Below are positions 1-10,643 of a DNA stretch of 64,000 nt, in pieces (the stretch's first letter is position 1; the number at the start of each line of letters is the position of its first letter). The stretch covers positions 1 through 64,000 of the forward strand of contig NW_013546941.1 in NCBI RefSeq assembly GCF_000711695.1. Reading direction: 5' to 3'. The notes beneath the pieces were generated by a model. The model made no database searches. It was not told the DNA's origin and worked only from the letters and a program-made list of their open reading frames with translations. The translations under genes were made by a program, and so were the position numbers. This DNA comes from Tilletiaria anomala UBC 951. Taxonomy: Eukaryota; Basidiomycota; Exobasidiomycetes; Georgefischeriales; Tilletiariaceae.

Positions 1-135
1 GCTCAGAGAGCCAGCACCACTCAGGCGGCCCGGGCTCAAATCAGACTTAGCGCTCAGAGAGCCAGCACCACTCAGGCGGCCCGGGCTCAAATCAGACTTA
101 GCGCTCGGAGAGCCAGCACCACTCAGGCGGCCCGG
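1..135. repeat. 51-bp tandem repeat, 2.6 copies
   Basis: Copies lie at 1-51 and 52-102 (identical) and 103-135 (partial, one difference, A to G at its fifth base). The period of 51 keeps the frame and encodes the 17-residue repeat of the secreted protein. The array probably continues left of the window. Confidence 0.95.
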
Positions 136-240
136 TGCGCGGCGACTGATGCGCTCGGGCACCGGCACGGGCGCGGCCAACGACGTGGCCGAGGCACCAA
201 TGAGCGCCATGGCAATGGTGGTGGTGAGGGAGAGCTTCAT
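1..240 (-). CDS. Secreted tandem-repeat protein, 5' part only (runs off the window)
   Basis: The reading frame starts at ATG 240 and stays open to base 1, giving 80 codons with no stop, so the rest lies outside the window. Residues 1-22 form a signal peptide (MKLSLTTTIAMALIGASATS, then LA), cleaved before APVPVPE. A dibasic ISRR at about 32-35 looks like a Kex2 site. After it come back-to-back 17-residue repeats of the form PGRLSGAGSLSAKSDLS, two and a half copies visible, with nearly identical DNA. The repeat unit has no dibasic site, so it does not look like the Kex2-diced Rep1 or dikaritin precursors; I infer an extracellular structural or effector-like protein. The function is unknown. 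A TTAAATA element lies about 250 nt upstream. Confidence 0.7.
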   Translation of the reverse strand, partial: MKLSLTTTIAMALIGASATSLAAPVPVPERISRRAPGRLSGAGSPSAKSDLSPGRLSGAGSLSAKSDLSPGRLSGAGSLS

Positions 241-1729
241 TGCGAGCGTAGAGTAGGCTAGTTAGTAGGACAGTGTCCGGTGGGGGAACGAGTAGCGGAG
301 ATGGTAGAAGCGAAAGGTGGGTGGACAAAGAGTGTGCACGCTTGCTTGCTTCTTGTGGTCGGAAGGAGGAAGGACGACTCGACCAGCGAGTCTGTCGTGA
401 GGAAACGTGCGTTTGGAGGCCGATGTGGGTGGGGATCAACCTGAGGAAAGAAGGGAAAGGCGAAGGCAGCAGCGGAAGGAAGGGTCTATTTAAGTATATG
501 CCATGGTACATTCTCGCCCTTGGGGCCGGTATGGTCCCCTCGGCACGATGATAGAACGCAGTAAGGGAACACCGCGCGCTCCTTGGTGTCCTCCCTATCT
601 AATGCGGAGCTCTGAGCTCAGCCCGCGAAAATTCGGAGATTCCAAGACACTCATGCAAGAATGATGTGGACAAACAAACCCACAAGTGGAGTCAAAGTTC
701 ATGCTTCTTCGATGCGCACCCACCCATCACCGCTCTCTTTTCTCCGTTTTGGTATCCAGCGCTCATTCATCCCTATCTTGTCACATGCCAGTATGTATGG
801 TGCACATACAAAGGTTTTCGGCTGTCTCTGAATTCACACATAGAAGGGTGCCCAGTGGCAGACCTGCTCTGACGTTTTGTCCATATCCTATCATATTGCA
901 GTCCGCACAATTCCAAAGCCCGGGAGCATCGGCATCAGGCTGACGGCGCTTCAAGCGCTCAAGAGGCGCGATCCTGACTGAGATCATGATCGTGATACAA
1001 TTGCTGAGTTCGCCCACCCTTCATGTTCATAGTCTGGTAGGTACACAGTGCATGTTGGGTTAGAGAATGGGCCAGGCAAAGTCTGCAAATCTTCTCTCCT
1101 CCATCGCATCTACGCCTCCATGACAAGGGTGCATAGAGCTGAACAGGCAACTGGAACCCCCCTCCCCCCGGAGAGGCCACCTTCGTATGTACATAGTATG
1201 TGGCGTGGCCTGTTCCCCAAAAACGCCTCCAGACAAGTGACCCAGTGCGGCTGCCATGTCTGGAGCAATAATTGCAGTCCTGCAGGAGGGTGCCCCTCGG
1301 GAGGACCTGGATGGACATAGAAGAGTCCAGAAGAAGAAAGATGACGAGTGTCAAACGTCAACAAGACCTGCTGCTTGCTCCCATGTGGACAACTTTCAGC
1401 TGATCGAAGTGAGTGTACATTCACACACGTAAAGACAAACACAGAAGTGATCAAAGTGCTCCAAGCAAGCTCGGAGTATCCGAGAGCTTCGCATCCGAAA
1501 ATGAGGACAGAAGCGGAGGTAGCGGGCAGGTGTTCCGCCCACAATATCTTTCAGGCAGCACTCTCCTGCACTCTCGGTCACTGCAAGGCGCGCACTGGAA
1601 TTACGATTTGAAATCGGCGTGGGGGATCATGCGAGCGGCTGTCGCTGCGACCTTCCCTCGCGCTGACATGCTATGCCACGCGTTACAACAGTTCCACCTC
1701 AAGAATGAATTGCTCTAATGTGCTGAATT
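241..1729. other. Upstream and intergenic DNA without a recognisable gene
   Basis: Apart from the promoter-side sequence of the secreted repeat protein I see no protein similarity on either strand. The open frames here are short and their codon use looks random. Confidence 0.6.
487..493 (-). promoter_or_regulatory. TATA-like element of the secreted repeat protein
   Basis: TTAAATA on the minus strand, about 250 nt upstream of the ATG at 240. It is the only AT-rich core-promoter-like element close to that gene. Confidence 0.35.
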
Positions 1730-2810
1730 CCCGAGGGAGGATGGGCGAGCACACGGATGCTAGACTGGTGGTGAGTATCCCCGACTCTGGGATCGAGCGC
1801 ATCCTGCAATTCATGCAATGGCCCACTGCCCACGCACAGTGAGGACGCCTTGTCCTCACTCCCCAGCACGCCGGCTGGCTCCCATCCTTGCCGGCGAAGA
1901 CGGCTGACTTGACGCGCTGGTCTAAAGAGTATCAAGCCTCCCGCAGGGTGGTGCCACTGCGAGCAGCGACGGGAAGTCGCGAGCCAGCGGGTGTAAGTCA
2001 GCACGTGCACGTACACCACGGGTACTTTGGCCCTACGGACGCAGCTTCCGTAAGGACTTTCATCTTCCTGGTCCTGGTAAACCGGGCATCGAAGTTCATC
2101 GCCACTGGTGCGGTCGATTCCCGCTCAGCGCACGCCGCGGCCGCCGCGTTGCACGCTCTTTGGTGCGAACCCTATTGTCCGCCTGCGGTGTTGACTTCCG
2201 ATTACGTGGTGGAGTTGAAGAGCAAGGTTGTCGCTGCCTATTTGTGCCCGCAAGCTGCACACTCGCGCCCTCCTCTGCCTGAAATCCGTGCGTGTCAAGA
2301 AATTGAAAATGGGTTGCGGGTCTGCATAGCGGATCCGTGATTCATGAAAATGTTGCAGGAAGTCGGCTGGCCTCGTCTGCTTGACGTGGCCATGCATGCG
2401 TTGAAACCCACGCACTCGGAGGTAGCTGGGGCGCAACCTGCGGTCCCGTTCTTTGCTCAGGTGGTCCGCACGCCTGCCAAGGCCCACACACACGCATCCC
2501 GCGATTGCTCTCTCACCGTAGCATAGAAGAAACCTGTTCCGCGATGCTGGCATGAACCGGCGCGCTGTGCGGCACTGTCGTTGGTATGACCATTTCGATC
2601 GGCAGCAGCAGCTCATGCGCTTCCCCGTCCAGACAATGTTCAGGAAGGCAAGCTGGCGGGCGGAGTCGCTGGGAAGGAATCTGCTCCGCGTGGAGGATCC
2701 CTTCATTGCCAAGCAGGTGCGTGACCCTGGGTACGCGCTGGCCGACGGCACCGGACGATTGCTTCGGCGAGCATCTACTATAACTTGCAAAGGTGAGGGC
2801 ATTGCGGGAA
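1730..2810 (+). mobile_element. Fossil LTR-retroelement integrase fragment
   Basis: The translated segments resemble, in order, an integrase zinc-binding region (about 1740-1930), the catalytic core (about 2000-2250, with the typical 'D-x-F/A-S-K ... ALHALW ... LTSD' pattern) and C-terminal integrase sequence (to about 2800). This is the layout of Ty3/Gypsy- or retrovirus-like pol. The element is broken in several places, and no gag, protease, reverse transcriptase or paired terminal repeats are visible, so it is a truncated old copy. The exact superfamily cannot be settled from this piece. Confidence 0.65.
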
Positions 2811-3215
2811 AGGACCAAGATAATCACGTGACCACGCATATTCTACTGGGCGGAAGCATAGGCCCAACCATCGGCCATTCACTAGCGTCTCCCCTCATCT
2901 TGTCACTAATGCTCAGATATGTTATACACACGTGCATGCTCCTCGGGCTTCTATCAATCTACCCATTATCTCTGCCTTCGTAGAGGGCCTCTGCACCTAT
3001 ATGGATATCTACTGTGAGCGCCGACAGTCGCAACTCATCTATCTGCTTCTGTTCTTGTAACCTGACACATTTGCCTCGTCTGGAACTCTGACTTATGCAC
3101 TTGCCTGTCTTTCCGACTCACATCTCTCTGTATTCCCTTCAGACCAGCAAGCATATTGTATTCGACTGGGCAAAGGGGTGTACAGCTCAAGCGTGCCAAC
3201 AGAAGCAGAGCAAAG
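2811..3215. other. Intergenic, nothing recognised
   Basis: This stretch lies between the fossil integrase and the arrestin-like gene. No terminal repeat, TATA box or coding similarity is evident. Confidence 0.5.
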
Positions 3216-4970
3216 ATGCCGCTTCGCCAGGTTGTCTCGGACCTTAGGGGCCAACAACCTGCGTCTGAATCCTCGGCTGCTGAGCCGACAATCACGACAG
3301 TCGACAACATGCCATCAAATCTCTCGCGGACGCCTTCAAGCGTCGCATCGATTCGAAGCATCATCTTCCGACCTGGTTCCATTTTGCACGGTTCGATTCG
3401 CTCTCCTGCCGGCACGCTCGGGTGCCCTGGTGGCTACCAGGATGTGCGCGTCACACTGCTCTGCCAGACCGAGCTCGTCCGCTCTTCCACCGCTGGGAGC
3501 TACTCTGACGGCGCACGCATGTAGATCACCGGTCTCCATGTCGCACTGCAGAGGGAATAATAGGAACGCAGTAAGAGAGCAGGGCATGGGTCCTTGGCGA
3601 GGCGCTCGCGTTCGACTACGCAAGAGATGGCCCGAAGGATCCCGTGGACGAGACGGGGTTTGTCGACGTTCCATTTGAGTTTACATTCCCGGAGAGGTTC
3701 GGCGACATGGAACTAGTGCCCAATCTTCCAACATACATGTGAGATTGCGCTGCGTTTGTGGCATCCACACATGTACTAAATAAGATGGCACTTCATTCAG
3801 CGAATACTCGATCAAGATTACCGCGAACATGTACTCGGAGGAGCGAATCATCAAGTATATCATCGACAACCTCAACATCGCCTCAGCACAAAACGCGCCG
3901 CTTGGTAGTGCGCAAATGATTTACCCCACCTTCTTCATGCAAGCGCCAAGGGTCCCCCTCGCTTCATCACTAGCAGGTTGGAACCGGGAGGCGGTAAATC
4001 TTGTTGTTGTGGTACCTAAGAAAGCGGGTGCCCGTTGGGGACTGTTTGGTGGTAAATGCAGGAGCGCAAGTAATGAACAGCATTGGGGGAGCGTCGAGAT
4101 GGTGCTACATGCTACATACGCATGCGATGCTGGCTGTTCCAGGGATCGACTTTCCGGTAGTGTTCGGTAAGTGAATGGTACAAGGTTCCGTTAGGTCAAG
4201 TCCAGGCAAACTGACATGGTCGGGTGTTAACGACTACCGCAGAATACATCGCTCGTGCCCCACCTGGCTTTGCATCAGATGTCTTTCATTGGAAAGAACT
4301 TCATGTGAATGCGAAAGGCTAGCTCCGTTCAAGCGCCGCTCGTTTGCTGATCACAGCCTTCTATCTCCATATGTCAGCCGGTGCTACCAAACGCTCAAAT
4401 CGAAGGAAGCTCCTATGTTGCAGGTGCAGAGTCGGAGAAGGAGGAGTGCTACCCTCGTACGACTCTCTTCGCTTGTGTCCCTAAGGAACGAGGCGGCGAT
4501 CATGTGCAACGGAGACACCCGATGTACGTCTATCGCCAGTCCATTCGCTGGAACGACTGACACCTGCGAGTGCAGAATTGCGGCAGAGCCATACATACCA
4601 AGGTCGCTGGCGCTTTCGATTTGCCAGGGTACGGCTGGAGCGCGCCATACACTGAAGACGCGGGTCCAGGCTCTCCATCACCCGTGTTGGCGACAAGGCG
4701 TTTGTCAAAGCGTGGATCACTTTGCCGACAGACGCGATGCCGACGTACCGGAGTCAGCACGGGACGATCAGCGTTCGAACGTATCTGTCCGCGTCGACGA
4801 AGCTGCATGGCAAGACGGAGAACGAGGCGATGAATTACCGCCACCTCAGAGCCGTGGCGTCCATCGAGGTGCGGAACATAGCTACAGAGAGGCCGCCGTT
4901 CGGCGTTTCGCAGTGCTTGGTGCATGATGACGGTCGGGAGGATTCCCCGCCGCCCCCTTACACTTCATGA
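3216..4970 (+). pseudogene. Alpha-arrestin gene, seven exons, frame broken by a 7-bp duplication
   Basis: Exons 3216-3520, 3583-3738, 3801-4166, 4243-4304, 4357-4523, 4576-4602 and 4670-4970 join with matching phases and GT...AG ends. The product has an arrestin N-domain start (IIFRPGSILHGSIRS, then VRVTLLCQTELV), the FEFTFPERFGDMELVP and LPTYIEYSIKI strands, a C-domain (DKAFVKAWITLPTDAMPTYR) and a C-terminal SPPPPYTS. That last is a PPxY motif of the kind that recruits Rsp5/Nedd4 ubiquitin ligases. These are hallmarks of alpha-arrestins, which select membrane transporters for endocytosis. The one defect is GCTACAT repeated at 4104-4110 and 4111-4117, which shifts the frame in exon 3. Leaving out one copy gives a continuous 458-residue frame. 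Donor 4603 (GTCGCT) is weak. Either a young pseudogene, an allele or an assembly error. Confidence 0.7.
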
Positions 4971-5930
4971 GAAGAGAAATAGGGCAATTTAATGCGATTC
5001 ACTCACTGCCCCTATTTTACGCTGACCTGCCGAACATAGCGTACGAGCTATCAGCTCGGTTACATCGGCATGCAAACAGATATACGCGCCGCAGATTACT
5101 CATGCAACAGGTAGGGCGCATTTGGTCGGATGGCCGTGCACAGGTCCCTGCATAAGTCGCTTCTCAGAAAGAAAGAATCAGTGCTCCAGTAGGCACTTGA
5201 ACTGCGGCAAGAGGCACGCCTGTATAACAAGGTCATCCCTCCCGCCTTCAACAGAAAAGTATAGAATGTAGTCAACCTTCCGTTTCCTAATGTCTCTGCC
5301 ACTTCTGAGCTCTTTCATCAACTTCCCTCAGGCATCGATTTAGGTACCATCAAAATGTTGCAGGTTGCTATTTAGTGCCTCCCAGGACCGCCGATGCACA
5401 GTGCACCCAAGAAGCTGGTTTGGGTATTTGGGTGCCGCTAGCGGGCTTGGCGCAGCTCATGGGAACGGATGGCCGCAAGCATGCAATGCCTTGCAAAGCC
5501 CGGCGAAACCGAGTTCTGGCCAACGTCCTTTCAACTGCATGCAGCTGAGTCGTACCTTCAAAAGAGTTGGACAAGTGGCCATACGTGCGCCTATCACAGG
5601 CAAGTGAACAAGCATCAATGCCACTGCATCCGCAATCTTCACTAGCATCATCTGACACATTCTTCTCATCGGTCCGGTGGCAAACTTAAACAATGCTCTT
5701 CCCAGCTCAGAGCCATAGCGTCTTGGCGATGGATACTTTATCGCCGACGCCTTGGCAATTAAGGGTTGCAATCGACTAAGCTGATTTCACGTCACCTTTT
5801 CGCCTTCGCAGACTGGAGTCTATTATCGCCGCTGATCTAGCGTTATATCCCTGACAATGCGGAAAAGATGTAAGACGTCTCAACCTTGCTTTCCTCTTTC
5901 TTTCCCCCAACGTCAGATCTGACTCAAAAT
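4971..5930. other. Intergenic, nothing recognised
   Basis: No frame longer than about 100 codons and no family resemblance on either strand. The open frames around 5365-5770 overlap one another on both strands, as chance frames do. Confidence 0.5.
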
Positions 5931-6824
5931 ATGAGAGCGCTCGTCCTACGTATCCCTCTCAATGCAGCTCGACTGAACAAGGTGGGCGAGCTCGACTTGA
6001 CGTTGGAATGCATCCTCATCGGAGTGATGTGAAATATGCCCCTCGGTATGGAAAACTGCATCCAGTACTCCCTGTGCTACACCTAGAGCAAGGATAATGG
6101 GAGGGAGCTCAAGTTCTTCAACTTTGTGCTGAAGATTTGGGACGTGACGATTACCGTGTACGATTTGCATATAACGTATTCCTACCCCGGTGACGCCCAC
6201 GTTGATTTGCTTTTTCGGAACGTCAGATGTTCATGATCGCCTACCGAATTTTAGCAGCACCCATTTTGGTGGTATTCCCTACTCGCACAAAACCGATGTC
6301 CCCTTCGCGGCAGATTCGGCGATAACTTCCGGTATTGGCTTCTTATGCCAGCTTTGCTTCTCATGGTACATTCGAACGCTGTCAAAAGCCATAGGATGCT
6401 GACCATCCTCTGCGAAAGGATGTGTTCATTGTGAAGGTATTCAGCGAATTTCGACGAATCTGCCTCATTGTTATCATTTAGCTGCTCCTTGCTGCTGCTG
6501 CCGACACTGTTCTCATGATCAGACTGATCTGGACGCGCCACAAGAGTCGAACGGGCTTCAAGCAACCTGAGAACATAATCACCGAGCTAAGCAAAGCCAC
6601 CCTGTTTACTGGCCTGCTCACCACCACCGCTCGCCATCATTGACCTGATCTTTGTCCTCGCGAGCGCAACGTATCTGCGCCTGATTTTCGATCTTCCACT
6701 TGCAAAACTCCACGTCAATTCACTTGTGTCAATGTTGAACAGCCATCGGGCCATCGTACTTCGCTCTCACACAACCAACGGCAGTGGCTCACGGGATCAT
6801 GGCCTGTTCAACTCGGAGGCATAA
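5931..6824 (+). pseudogene. Decayed multi-pass membrane protein gene (DUF6534 type)
   Basis: Pieces of one protein lie in order but in changing frames: an N-terminal part ending LDLTLECILIGVM (to about 6030); NCIQYSLCY and KIWDVTITVYDLHITYSYPG (about 6055-6195); VPFAADSAITSGIGFLCQLC (about 6295-6355); AAAADTVLMIRLIWTRHKSR (about 6490-6550); and the closing LAKLHVNSLVSMLNSHR (about 6700-6750). This order and the last motif match the fungal DUF6534 integral membrane family, whose function is unknown. Stops interrupt the first two segments, a TAG precedes the AAAADTVLM segment (about 6479), and the frame shifts near 6635. With at least four lesions the gene is certainly dead. Confidence 0.7.
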
Positions 6825-9292
6825 TTTGGAGGCGCTGCCAGCAGTCGGAATGAGCTAAGCAAAAGCCCGCACGCCGCTTCATTCGGCCGGAAGAGTGCTT
6901 CGAGACAGCTGTCGTTTCTGCTCGGCCAACCCCACAATCGGGAGAATCTCGCTAAACGGCACAAGAGCCAGACGGTCCGCGAACTACATGAAGATACAGT
7001 CGACGATCACTCGCCTTGGCCACCAGCATGGACACTGCAATTGGGCGCGAAGGCTCCGCCAGAATCCACGAAGGCTGGTGCTGTCAGCAACTAGCCCTGT
7101 GCAGGCGACACAAAAGCAAATCTTGGGTTGAATGGGACTGGAAACAGCTCAGCCTCATTGGTCGATACCCCTTCTGGAGGATATCTGGTATTTGTTTACA
7201 ACAGGCGAGCCTATCTGGACGCCCTAGTTGGCGGCTGCACACGTCCCTTTTCCGACTGACAGGAAATGTTGCTACCCATTGGCTCTTTATGTATTGATAG
7301 GATAATATGAATTCATGACCTTTGGGTTCGAGCTCAGAGTTTCTAAGCGGCCGCCTCGGAACCCTACCTGCGGCATGGCTTGGCCAAATAACGAGTGCTC
7401 ACTTTGGTTCACACTTCAGCGAAAATTCCTTGCATGGGGCGGAGGCGATCCTGGCTTTCCGCGTCAGCACTCGTCAATTATTCTCTCACAACAGGCCACG
7501 ACAAAAGCTTCGCCGCGCTAAATCCACAATGTCTCGATTATCACATTACCTTAGGTGGTGCCCTTCTGAAGGACACCAAGATTGAAGCATGATCGAATGG
7601 ATTCCTGTGAGGGAAACGAATCCAAGGACAGAGCGGTTGCTCCGTACCTCGGAATCCTGCTACTTGCAACGGAGCTGCTCAGGCAAAACAAGCCCAGCAC
7701 GTTCTGCTCCCACGGCAAATACCTCCGCTGAGATGCATGTGCTCAATTTACCATTTGTTTTCAATCCAGAGCTGTTCACCGTACGGCTGAAATGGTAGGT
7801 AGCCATCGGCATTAGGTCGAATCGGGGGCCGTTCCTGCGCAAGAAATGGGGACGCTTCCAAAAGCAGAACAGAGGGAACCAGATCCATTAACAGACCCAT
7901 ATCCAGACCCCGTTTCAGATCCTGATCTGCATTCGCCAACGGCGAGACCCGAAGGGCAGACATCAGTAGCAGAAGGGACACCAATGGTCGAAACATCAGT
8001 GCCAGGGCTGGTGTGAGGAGATCTGGATGTTCAATCAGTGCCGTCACCAAAGCCGGACCCGGACTCTACGTCTGTACCCGTGTCTGGTCCTGTGTCAGCG
8101 CCGTCATCAGAGTCAGTGCTAGAGCCAGAGCCAGAGTCCGAGTCCGAGCCGTTGCTCCCTTGGCTGATTCCGTCGCTATTGCCGAACGCACCGCCTGAGG
8201 AAGAGCCGGTACCAGACAAGTAATCAGCGCAGCATACCCACCGTCCCAGTCGTGCGTCTGCTTCGGCGTCGCTTCTTATCGACCACGCTTGAGGGCAGCA
8301 AACGTGCATCAGTTTACCACCGCAAGCAGAACTGCAACATGCTCGAGGGTGCCGTATGTGAGGAAGCATACGGCGAACGAGGACAGCATACTTCGAAATT
8401 GATGGTGTGGACAGCATGGACAATGGATATCAAATCCTGTGTGGAGTTTCCTTCTCAACCAACGAGAAACGACTCTAGATTTGAAAATTCTTGAAAAGAT
8501 GAGATATGATTGGAGACCAGCTCAAGGGGAGGAAGCGAAGAACCGTAAAAAGATGTTCCACGTGGGGCGGGAACATTTATATTTTGCATCGGTCAAACAA
8601 AGTAAACGGGAGCATAACCAGAAGGCGTGCCGAAGATTCAGAAATGGCGTCGGTCGGTGTGACCAGCACCACAGCACCGGGCGCCCAGAGGGTCATATTA
8701 ACAAGTTGTGCCTAATTGCCCAAGCTCAGCAGACTGCGAGGCGCAAGGAGAAATAACCAGTAGTAGGCGTCATTCGCGTCAGGCTCATGACCTTGGTATA
8801 ATGCAGAACAGACGTGTCCGAGCCCCAATTTCCAAGATGAATCAAACGCGTACTCGCACCCGCGCGGATGTGTGGGGCATCCGCACGATTGGGCATTGCG
8901 CTGGGTTGCATTTCATTCGCAAAACACACCCATTCCTGACGGTAAAGGATGAGGCGAACGAACGGACGTGGGCGTCGTCAACTCGCCCATCGGCTGATGG
9001 GGTGCACGTAGCAGCCTCGGAACCCCTGACAGCGAAAAAAAGAAATATATAAAGCCCAAAAAAGAATGAAAGAACCGCTAACGCGACGCGTTCAGGCTCT
9101 GTACTGGAGAAACACCTCTTTGAATCCAACATAGACTTTCTGGTCGTCATGGAAGACCACAGATATTGCAGCTGCGGTTGCAGATGGCTTCTTGCGCAAA
9201 GGGTCGTCTATTTTCAAAGCATACAATGTAAGAGCTTGTGCACGGAGTGGAGCCAGCTGAATCCTATCGAAACCAGTAACAGATCCATCACA
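6825..9292. other. 2.4 kb with anonymous coding-like scraps
   Basis: No intact gene. Two stretches read like old coding sequence on the plus strand. One lies at about 7460-7590 (SALVNYSLTTGHDKSF... to a stop). The other is a Pro/Glu/Ser-rich frame at about 7830-8222 interrupted by one TGA near 8016. I could not assign either to a family. The right end carries the promoter of the CENP-H-like gene. Confidence 0.45.
9046..9053 (+). promoter_or_regulatory. TATA box of the CENP-H-like gene
   Basis: TATATAAA about 240 nt upstream of the ATG at 9293, following an A-rich run. Confidence 0.45.
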
Positions 9293-10536
9293 ATGGCGCT
9301 CGAAGCCCTGCTGTCCACCTTGGGCAACCCGTCGTCCTTCGGTATCGCATCCACCTCTACATCGTCGACAGGTGTGCAGCATGACCTCCTCGATCCACTT
9401 ACTCGCGCATTGCTAGACGAGCTAACTATCAGGCGTGAGCACATCGCTGCTGCAAGGCTCGAAGTGGAGTTTTGGCAGAGTCCCCGTGGCAGAGAGTTGG
9501 AACGAAAGTATTTTTCCACAAATGAAGCTACAAGCAAAACGGTGCAAGCGGAAGATAGTGCGCGCGATGCTGCCAGGGTGAAGGAGCTAGATGAGCAGCT
9601 CAAGCAGGCAAAGACGCGCTTGGAACGCGCACTCGATATGGAAGCAGTAAAGAAAGCGATTCTGACACAGTGAGCCCATTGGCATCGAACGACCCTGCGG
9701 GGACGGCGTCTCATCGTTCTGCGCCTGACTTCCTACGTTTCAACAGCGCTGACGATCAGCATGCCGTAGTAGCGACCATGTCAAGCACCAGCTTCGAGGA
9801 ACACACGCTGCCAAGTCCGCTAGAGACAGCCAACCGACCACTGCACGATCGACGCAAAGCGAGTGATGTCAGCCGCTTAGCGAATATTCGAGCTGCGAAG
9901 CGCCCCTTGAACGATGATGCAGCATCAACGAACCCAGCTGAAGCGATCCTGGACAAAGGCGGCCTCACCGCTACAGCAGCGAATTCCGATGACGGCCCCA
10001 GCGGCAGCATGGTCAGCGGGCAAAATGTGCGTTCCCTCATCAGCAAACGAGACACACTATCTCTGCAGTTGCTCCACCGGCATGCCGAGAGTGCCTCTTT
10101 GCGCGAGCAGACAGCAGAAATGCACAAGCAGACCCTCATAAACCGTGTTGAACTAGCGCTGCTGCTGGAAAGGCTACGCGTCATGTCCAGAGAGTTGAAG
10201 GAGCAGCGAAAGAAGCTTGAGTCAAATACAGGCACAGCGGCGGGCGACATGATGTTGGCGTCCGAGACATCGCTGGGAAATGCCAGCATCACCGGCAGCG
10301 CCTCTACGCGCGCAGGGCGATCGCGGATCGGCAAGCTTCGCGATGCGCTGCAAGAGGTGCGGGATAAAAGTGAGATGGTCAAAGGCGTGCTCCGCGGCAT
10401 CATCCTCGAAGGCGGATTGGACTGGGTGAGAGATGAGGAACTCCAAAGGCTGATGATGATCATCGGTGATGAGCATATCGGCTCGGATGAGGATATCGGC
10501 TTGAGTGATGAAGAGGAAACAGAGCGGGAAGAGTGA
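9293..10536 (+). CDS. CENP-H-like inner kinetochore protein
   Basis: Exons 9293-9669 and 9747-10536 join over a 77-nt intron (GTGAGC...CTGAC...CAACAG) to give 388 residues. The protein is mostly charged coiled coil: a helical N-terminal third (LLDELTIRREHIAAARLEVE), a long helix around 'SLQLLHRHAESASLREQTAE', and a C-terminal block LRDALQEVRDKSEMVKGVLR followed by GIILEGGLDWVRDEELQRL. That last block has the spacing of the CENP-H C-terminus (human: VFQNLILGSKVNWAEDPAL). CENP-H belongs to the constitutive centromere-associated network that links centromeric chromatin to the outer kinetochore. An acidic tail (about 20 D/E residues) ends the protein. I chose ATG 9293 because an in-frame codon at 9149 would place the start well inside the likely 5' leader. 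Assignment rests on the C-terminal block. Confidence 0.65.
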
Positions 10537-10643
10537 CGTTACCAACCGGCACGTAGGATCGGGTGTTGAACACTGTTGTAACATTCAACGCGCTTACTTC
10601 GTCTCTAATGCATAACTTCTCATATATATGCTCCTTTCTGGCA

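Noticed and set aside
98-511. 137-codon minus-strand frame overlapping the left edge
   Set aside because: It is another frame over the secreted repeat gene. The frame with signal peptide and in-phase repeats is the coding one.
9756-10463. 235-codon frame antisense to the CENP-H-like gene
   Set aside because: Low-complexity Ser/Arg mirror of the real exon.
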